Origin: Antedon mediterranea
Lineage: Eukaryota > Echinodermata > Crinoidea > Comatulida > Antedonidae
Length of the DNA stretch: 64,000 nucleotides
Assembly: GCF_964355755.1 (NCBI RefSeq)
Contig: NC_092672.1
Span: 21,822,501 to 21,886,500, forward strand
Reading direction: 5' to 3'
Shown: positions 56,936 to 64,000 of the stretch, one piece after another
How positions within the stretch are numbered: position 1 is the first letter of the stretch
How the letters are laid out: every line of letters starts with the position of its first letter
Position numbers and translations under genes: made by a program
The notes under the pieces: generated by a model
What the model saw: only the letters and a program-made list of their open reading frames with translations
Told to the model about the DNA's origin: nothing
Database searches by the model: none

Positions 56936-57395
56936 TGGTACGGTACGTGGCCACCGCGCGCGTAAAAAAATGCGTGCACGTGGGAATTTTTGACATGCGC
57001 AAAATGTCATGAGTCGTGTAAAAAGTTGATTAAAAATTAATTTTACGCATTTTGAAACTTTAAATGCGCGTGCGCGCGTAACTTCTTGTAAAACATGCCA
57101 TTTTTAATCCATAAAAAGTTTGCACTTGATATGACTTAAATTTTCACAAAGTGTCAAAACTAAATTATGCTTGGTTTTTAGTCTATGAGCAATCATAAAA
57201 AATCATAAAATCGCGCGTAAGTCACATTGCGCAACTCTGACGTCATTCAAAAATAGGAGGTGCACAACTTCACGTAAATGCCCATATGTTGACAAAGTTA
57301 TGAAATGTTATGTTTACCCATTTTAGAGATACGCTCTGCACAAAAAGTGAGGGAGAAAGACAGAAGAATAATATAAAATTGAAACAGGACGATTA

Positions 57396-57431
57396 CAAGG
57401 AGTTATCCGCTCAATGCGGATAACTAACTAG
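57396..57431. repeat. 3' hairpin of a right-array unit (AG subtype)
   Basis: GAGTTATCCGC, loop TCAAT, GCGGATAACT, then AACTAG. The following unit begins with the CGTCACTTTGACG hairpin and AGTTATCCGC. Counterparts: 60511-60534 (same subtype, one mismatch). Confidence 0.8.
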
Positions 57432-60400
57432 ACATGAAACTCGTCACTTTGACGAGTTAGTTATCCGCACGACAAACGCCACGTCCACGCCATACGTTGG
57501 AATATTGCACACGGAAAAAGATTATGGCATTATGACCTGAACTGAAGACTATGATATGTGGTTATTGCTGAATTCTATTATTTTGATTCATATATAGTAT
57601 ACACAGTGTAATCTGTATACATATCACATACAGTGTAGAATAGGGGAAATTACGGGACCCGCTATTTATTGCAATTTTTAACATGTTGATGGTTTTAAAA
57701 TGAAACGCGAAGGTAGCAATTTTGGAAGGAAATTATATCAGCAACAACATATTAACGTGTAGAAGAAATTTGAATACGTGAAATATTAATGCGCGCTCTT
57801 TTAAATGTAATGAACTATGACGCAAAAGATGAAAATACTACTTTTTTTATTTAACTGGCCATATGATGACGTCACCACATCCGATTGGCAAAATGTTCAC
57901 ATGATTTTGTATCTACAATCCAATAGCTTCAAGAAAACGTTTTAATCGTGATTATCACATTTTATTCTTACGAGCTATAACAGATTGAAATTTACTGTAA
58001 AGATGAAATTAATGCCACACGTAATTTACATTTTTAGGCATGATGACGTCATAAAAATTAAAATATTTTCAACTCATGCTAAAGATAGTTGATTGACCTA
58101 GACAATATCAAAATCGGGGTGAAAATGGAAAACGGATAAGTGGAGATGCCCTCTATTAAATGTGAGGACTTATGACGAAAGATACAAAAATCCTAAATTT
58201 CATATTCGCGTGGCCATACGATGACGTCACAATGTCCGGTTAGCCATATTAATGCATGATCTGATATCTACAACTCATCAACTTCCAGAATATGTAATAA
58301 AAATAATTTTTACCTTTTAGTTTAGAAACTACGATTGTTTAAAAAAAGGCTTAATTTTGACGAATTTTTGAAGTTTTTCATCAAAAAAGCTCGCAAATTA
58401 TCATATTCTACGTGCTCGTATGACGTAATTTGAAGTCAAAATTATTTAAAAGTTGGTAAAATTACTAGAAAAGGCTGGAAAAACATAAATCACTCGAAAA
58501 AATGACGTTTTTAACGCTACGTGTGCACCACGCGCGTAAAAATTTGCGCACGTGTGGGAATTTTTGACATGCTCAAAATGACATGAAACGCGTATAAAGT
58601 TGATTAGAAATTGATTTTTCGCATTGGAAAATTTTAAACGCGCGTGCACGCGTAACTTTGTGTAAAACATGCCATTTTAGTGCACAAAAAGTTAGCGCAC
58701 GATATAAATTAGACTTTTGCTAAGTTTCAATTTAAATTGTTATATGGTTTTCGATCTATGTTAAATACGCGAAATTCATAAAAACGCGCGTAAGTCATGT
58801 TGCGCAACTCTGACGTCATTCAATTATAGGAAAGCACAACTTCACGTGATTACCCATATGTTGACAAAGTTATAAAATGTTAACTTTACACGTTTTAGAG
58901 ATACGCTCTGCACAAAAATGACAGAAAGAAAGAAGAATAACTAGACATGTAACTCGTCACTTTGACGAGTTAGTTATCCGCACGACAAACGCCACGTGCA
59001 CGTCATACGTTGGAATATTGCACACAGAAAAAGATTATGGCATTATGACCTAAACTGAAGAATATGATATGTTGTTATTGCTGAATTTCTATTATTTTGA
59101 TTCATATAATATAGTATACACAGTATAATCTGTATCCATATCACATACAGTGTAGAATAGCTGAAATTACGGAACCCGCTATTTATTGCAATTTTTAACA
59201 TGTTGACGGTTTTAAAATGAAACGCGCAGGTAGCAATGTCGGAAGGAAATTATCTCAGCAACAACATATTAACGTGTAGAAGAAATTTGAATACGTAAAA
59301 TATTGATGCCCGCTCTTTTAAATGTAATGCATTGATGACGCAAAAGATGAAAATACGACTTTTTTATTTAACTGGCCATATGATGAAGTCACAACAACCG
59401 ATTGGCAACATTATCACATGATTTCGTACCTACAATACAATAGCTTCCTGAAAACGTTTTAATCGTGATTATCACATTTTATTCTTACGAGCTATAACAG
59501 ATTGAAATTTACTGTAAAGATGAAATTAATGCCACACGTAATTTAAATTTTTAGGCATGATGACGTCATAAAAATTAAAATATTTTTAACTCATGCTAAA
59601 GATAGTTGATTGACCTAAACAATATCAAAATCGGGGTGAAAATGGAAAACGGATAAGTGGAGATGCGCTCTATTAAATCTGAGGAGTTATGACGAAAGAT
59701 ACAAAAATCCTAAATTTCATATTCGCGTGGCCATACGATGACGTCACAATGTCCTGTTAGCCATATTAATGCATGATCTGATATCTACAACTCATCAACT
59801 TCCAGAATATGTAATAAAAATAATTGTTACCGTTTAGTTTAGAAACTACGATATTTTAAAAAAAGGCTTAATTTTGACGAATTTTTGAAGTTTTTCATCA
59901 AAAAAGCGCGCAAATTATCATATTCTACGTGCTCGTATGACGTAATTTGAAGTCGAAATTGTTTAAAAGTTGGTAAAATTACTAGAAAAGGCTGGAAAAA
60001 CATAAATTACTCGAAAAAATGACGTTTTTAACGCTACGTGTGCACCACGCGCGTAAAAATTTGCGCACGTGTGGGAATTTTTGACATGCTCAAAATGACA
60101 TGAAACGCGTAGAAAGTTGATTAGAAATTGATTTTTCGCATTGTAAAATTTTAAACGCGCGTGCGCGCGTAACTTCGTGTAAAACATGCCATTTTTAGTG
60201 CACAAAAAGTTAGCGTACGATATAAATTAGACTTTTGCTAAGTTTCAATTTAAATCGTTATATGGTTTTCGATCTATGTTAAATACGCGAAATTCATAAA
60301 AACTCGCGTAAGTCATGTTGCGCAACTCTGACGTCATTCAATTATAGGAAAGCACAACTTCACATGATTGCCCATATGTTGACAAAGTTATGACATGTTA

Positions 60401-60463
60401 ACTTTACACGTTTTAAAGATACGCTCTGCACAAAAATGACATAAAGAAAGAAGAATAATACAG

Positions 60464-60482
60464 AAAAAAAAAAAAAAAAAAA
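60464..60482. repeat. Poly(A) tract in a right-array unit
   Basis: A19 run immediately before AAGATGATGAAACAGGACAG, in the variable 3' extension of one unit. Confidence 0.8.
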
Positions 60483-62098
60483 GATGATGAAACAGGACAG
60501 TTACAAGGAGTTATCCACCATAGTGCGGATAACTAATAAAGAAAAAACTAGATTTGAACTCGTCACTTTGACGAGTTCGGGTTATCCGCGCAAACGCAAC
60601 ATGCACATATTTTAAACTATATGAACTTCGACAATTATTATGCCATCCTATAACATGAATTAAGAATGTTTACAGTGCTGAATTGTACCTATTTTGTAGC
60701 ATACAGCATATTACAGTGTTTACAGAATACACTGTATGTTATATACAGTGTAGAATAGACGAAATTACGAGACCCATCTTTTAAATCCAATTATTAACAC
60801 GATGACGTCATCAAATTGGCATATAAAGATAACAATTTTAGAAGATAATTATCTAAATAATTACATTAATACAAATTTTAAGAATTTTGGGCACGTGAAA
60901 GTGAGATGCGCTCTCGTTTAAACACAATGAACGTTTACGCAAGAGATGAAAATATGACTTTTTGAATTTAACTGGCCATATGATGACATCACAACATCTG
61001 ATTGGCAAAATATTCACATGAATTCGTATCTACAATCCAATATCTTCCAGAAAACGTTTTAATCATGATTATCACTTTTTATTCTGACGAGCTATAACGG
61101 ATTGACATTTTCTGTAAAGATGAACATAAGTGACCCACGTTATTTACATTTTTAGACATGATGACGTCATAAAAATTAAAATATTTTTAACTCATTTGAA
61201 AGATAGTTGATTGACGTAGACAATATTAAAATCTCGGGGGAAATGGAATACGTATAAGCAAGATGCGCTCTGTTGAATGTGATGAGCAATAACGAAAGAG
61301 ACAAAAATCCTATATTTTACATTCGTGTGGCCATACGATGACGTCATAACATCCGAGAGGTAAAAATGTTGTATGAATGCATATCTACAATTTATCTTCT
61401 TACATAATAAATTAAAACAATTGGGGGTCACCATTGATCCTGAAGAGCTATAATAGATTCAAAATAGACATTATTTTGACAATATTTTATAACTTTTTCA
61501 ACTAAAACGGGCGCAATTGGTATAAATCAACGTGTTCGTATGACGTCATTTTAAGTTGCAATGATGTCAATCCTTTTTTAAATGACTAGGAAAGGCTGGA
61601 AAATCACAATTCAAGAGAAAAAACCATGTTTTTCATGTTCAGTGCGCACCTTACGCGTAATTTTTTTCGCGCGCAAGGTAATTTTTGACATGCTCAAAAT
61701 GTCATGATCAGCGCAGAAAGTTCATTAGAAATTAATTTTGCGCATTTTGAAATTTTAAATGCGCGTGCACGCGTAACTTCTTGTAAAACATGCCATTTTT
61801 AATCCATAGAAAGTTTGCCCTTGATATGACTTAAATTTTCACCAAGTGTCAATACAAAATGACTTTTATTTTTTATCCTATGATCAATCATTGAAATTAA
61901 TAAAATCGCGCGTAAGTCACGTTGCGCAACTCTGACGTCATTCAAAATATGGAGGTGCACAACTTCAGGTAAATGTCCATATAATGACAAAGTTATACAA
62001 AAGTTATATTCATAAGCTATAGGGGATATGCTGCTCACAAAAATCAGGGAAAGAAAGAAGAACAAAGATGATGAAAAAAAAAGATATTTACAATCACA

Positions 62099-62135
62099 TG
62101 GGTTATCCTGCAACTAAGTTGCGGATAACCAACTA
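62099..62135. repeat. 3' hairpin of a right-array unit (GG subtype)
   Basis: GGTTATCCTGCAAC, loop TAA, GTTGCGGATAACC, then AACTAG. The unit that it closes begins (60577) with GGGTTATCCGCGCAA. The same hairpin at 51229-51243 is split by the Harbinger-like element exactly at the TAA. Confidence 0.82.
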
Positions 62136-64000
62136 GACATGAAACTCGTCACTTTGACGAGTTAGTTATCCGCACGACAAACGCCACGTGCACGTCATAC
62201 ACTGGACACAGAAAAAGATTATGGCATATTGACATGAACTGAAGAGTATAATATGTTGTTAGTGCTAAATGCTGTATATTTTGTGTCATATACTATTTAC
62301 AGTATGCATAGTATAATCTGTATACATATTACTACAGTGTAGGATAGGCGAAATTACGGGTCCCGTCATTTATTCCAATTTTTAACATGGTGACGGTATG
62401 AAAATGAAACACTGATATAGCAATTTCGGAAGGAAATTATCTCAGCACCAACATATTAACGTGTAGAAGAAATTTTAATACGTAAAATATTAATGCGCGC
62501 TCTTTTAAATGAACTATGACGCAAAATATGAAAATACGACTTTTTTATTTAACTGGCCATATGATGACGTCACAACATCCGATTTGCCAAATTTTTACAT
62601 GATTTTGTATCTACAATCCAATAGCTTCCAGAAAACGTTTTAATCGTGATTATCACATTTTATTCTTACGAGCTATAACAGATTAAAATTTTCTGTAAAG
62701 ATGAAATTAATGCCACATGTAATTTAAATTTTTAGGCATGATGACGTCATAATAATTAAAATATTTTTAACTCATGCGAAAGATAGTTGATTGACCTAGA
62801 CAATATCAAAATCGGGGTGAAAATGGAAAATGGATAAGTGGAGATGCGCTCTATTAAATAAGATGAGCTATGACGAAAGATACAAAAATCCTCAATTTTA
62901 TATTCGCGTGGCCATACGATGACGTTAAAATGTCCGGTTAGCCATATTAATACATGATCCGCTATCTACAACTCATCAACTTCCGGAATATGTCATCCAC
63001 AAAAAGTTGACCGTGTAGTTTAGAAATTACGACTGTTTAAAAAAAGGCATAGTTTTGACAAATTTTTGTACTTTTTCATCAAAAACGTGCGCAAATTGTC
63101 CAATTCGACGTGTTCGTATGACGTAACTTTAAGTCGAAAGTGTTTAAAAGTTGGTAAAATTACTATAAAAGGCTGGAAAAACATAAATCACTCGAAAAAA
63201 ATATGTTTTTAATGCTACGTGCGCACCGCACACGTAAAAATGTGCGCACGCGTGGGAATTTCTTACATGCTTAAAATGACATGAAACGCGTAGAAAGTTG
63301 ATTAGAAATTAATTTTGCGCATTTTGAAATTTTAAATGCGCGTGCACGCGTAACTTTTTGTAAAACATGCCATTTTTAGTGCACTAACAGTTTGCCCTTG
63401 ATATGACTTAAATTTTCATAAAGGGTAAAAAAAAAATTACTCTTGGTTTTTAAGCTATGATCAATCATTAAAAATCATAAAATCGCGCGCAAGTCACGTT
63501 GCGCAACTCTGACGTCATTCAAAATAGGAGATGCACAACTTCACGTAAATGCCCACATGTTGTCAAAGTTATAAAATGTTATGTTTACACATTTTAGAGA
63601 AACGTGACTCACAAAAAAATGGGAAAGAAATAAGAACTAGACATGAAACTCGTCACTTTGACGAGTTAGTTATCCGCACGACAAACGCCACGTGCACATC
63701 ATACGTTGGAATATTGCACACAGAAAAAGATCATGGCATTATGACCTGAACTGAAGAATATGGTATGTTGTTAGTGCTGAATTCTGTCAATTTTGTGTCG
63801 TATAGTATATATTATAGTATAATATGTATACATCACATACAGTGTAGAATAGGTAAAATTACGGTACCCACTATTTATTGCAATTTTTAACATGTTGACG
63901 GTTTTAAAATGAAACGCTAAGGTAGCAATTTCGGAAGGAAATTATCTCAGCAACAACATATTAACGTGTAGAAGAAATTTTAATACGTAAAATATTAATG

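Larger units (their letters stand above)
54807..56939 (-). mobile_element. CR1-like LINE, 5'-truncated, inserted in the right array
   Basis: Target duplication ACGGTA at 54801-54806 and 56940-56945; removing the element restores the array unit. The 3' end has AATAAAG followed by a (TA)n tail at 54807-54818. Coding sequence starts in the linker before RT. Confidence 0.88.
51205..64000. repeat. Right tandem array, ~1.46-1.61 kb units
   Basis: Phased on the hairpin AACTCGTCACTTTGACGAGTT (20 of its bases: ACTCGTCACTTTGACGAGTT) at 52354, 53816, 57438, 58951, 60557, 62143 and 63647. Spacings are 1462, 1483 (after removing the LINE), 1513, 1606, 1586 and 1504. The array runs off the window. Each unit starts CTAGACATGAAACTCGTCA, carries CCACGTGCACGTCATACG, and holds a ~350-bp internal module twice (for example TGACGTCA-type sites at 59389 (mutated) and 59739), further TGACGTCA at 59561 and 60329, and many TGACGTAA/CGCGCG words. 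Some units end directly in AAGAATAACTAG, others have an extra ~70-100 bp with a hairpin. Confidence 0.92.

Noticed and set aside
58446-60205. Similar 74-80 codon minus-strand frames in two right-array units (FYTKLR.HARLKF)
   Set aside because: Their resemblance follows from the repeat itself; other units do not keep the frame open, so there is no sign of protein constraint.
1-64000. CRISPR array
   Set aside because: Repeats are over 1 kb with no short direct-repeat/spacer pattern, and the context is eukaryotic.

Overview
This window looks like marine-invertebrate genomic DNA. It is AT-rich and dense in BEL/Pao and CR1-like retroelements, TAA-target DNA transposons, a 5S-derived SINE and scattered GGCCTA/TAGGCC words. 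An echinoderm-like genome is my best guess from this repeat mix, but that is weak inference. There are no bacterial-style operons. The only convincing host coding sequence is one 99-bp ankyrin-repeat exon (32971-33069, +).

Layout. 1-4087: tandem array of ~1.4-1.5 kb units, ending in a 3-copy hairpin minisatellite (4088-4272). 4273-16666: two BEL/Pao LTR retrotransposons in tandem on the minus strand, sharing the middle LTR, both with broken reading frames. 16687-17041: foldback element with perfect 67-bp arms. 17060-20440: decayed CR1-like LINE (+) with a short-TIR DNA element inserted in its RT. 20441-27560: segment A of a segmental duplication, interrupted by a second LINE lineage (about 22650-25440, -). 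27561-37090: AT-rich, mostly featureless DNA carrying a Penelope-type hammerhead-like motif and the ankyrin exon. 37091-40925: segment B of the duplication. 41187-41930: 5S rRNA-derived SINE, partly dimeric. 43222-45365: Harbinger-like element with perfect 26-bp TIRs and a nested LINE fragment. 46677-46842: small TIR element. 46850-51075: nearly full-length CR1-like LINE (+), ORF1 plus a frame-broken ORF2. 51246-52325: Harbinger-like element with perfect 41-bp TIRs. 51205-64000: second tandem array of ~1.46-1.61 kb units, interrupted by a 5'-truncated LINE (54807-56939, -) with a 6-bp target duplication.

Most notable pattern. The left (1-4.3 kb) and right (51.2-64 kb) arrays are diverged members of one repeat superfamily with a shared plan: an internally duplicated ~350-bp module with palindromic TGACGTCA sites, a 5' hairpin built on CGTCACTTTGACG, a 5' arm X beside it, and a 3' hairpin made of X and its complement, followed in the right array by CTAG. 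The arm sequence differs between the arrays, and even between subtypes of the right array, yet the 5' arm and the 3' hairpin change together. This resembles the subterminal repeats and 3' hairpins of Helentron/Helitron2 rolling-circle elements, so the arrays may be tandem non-autonomous members of such a group. No transposase or Rep-helicase was found to confirm it.
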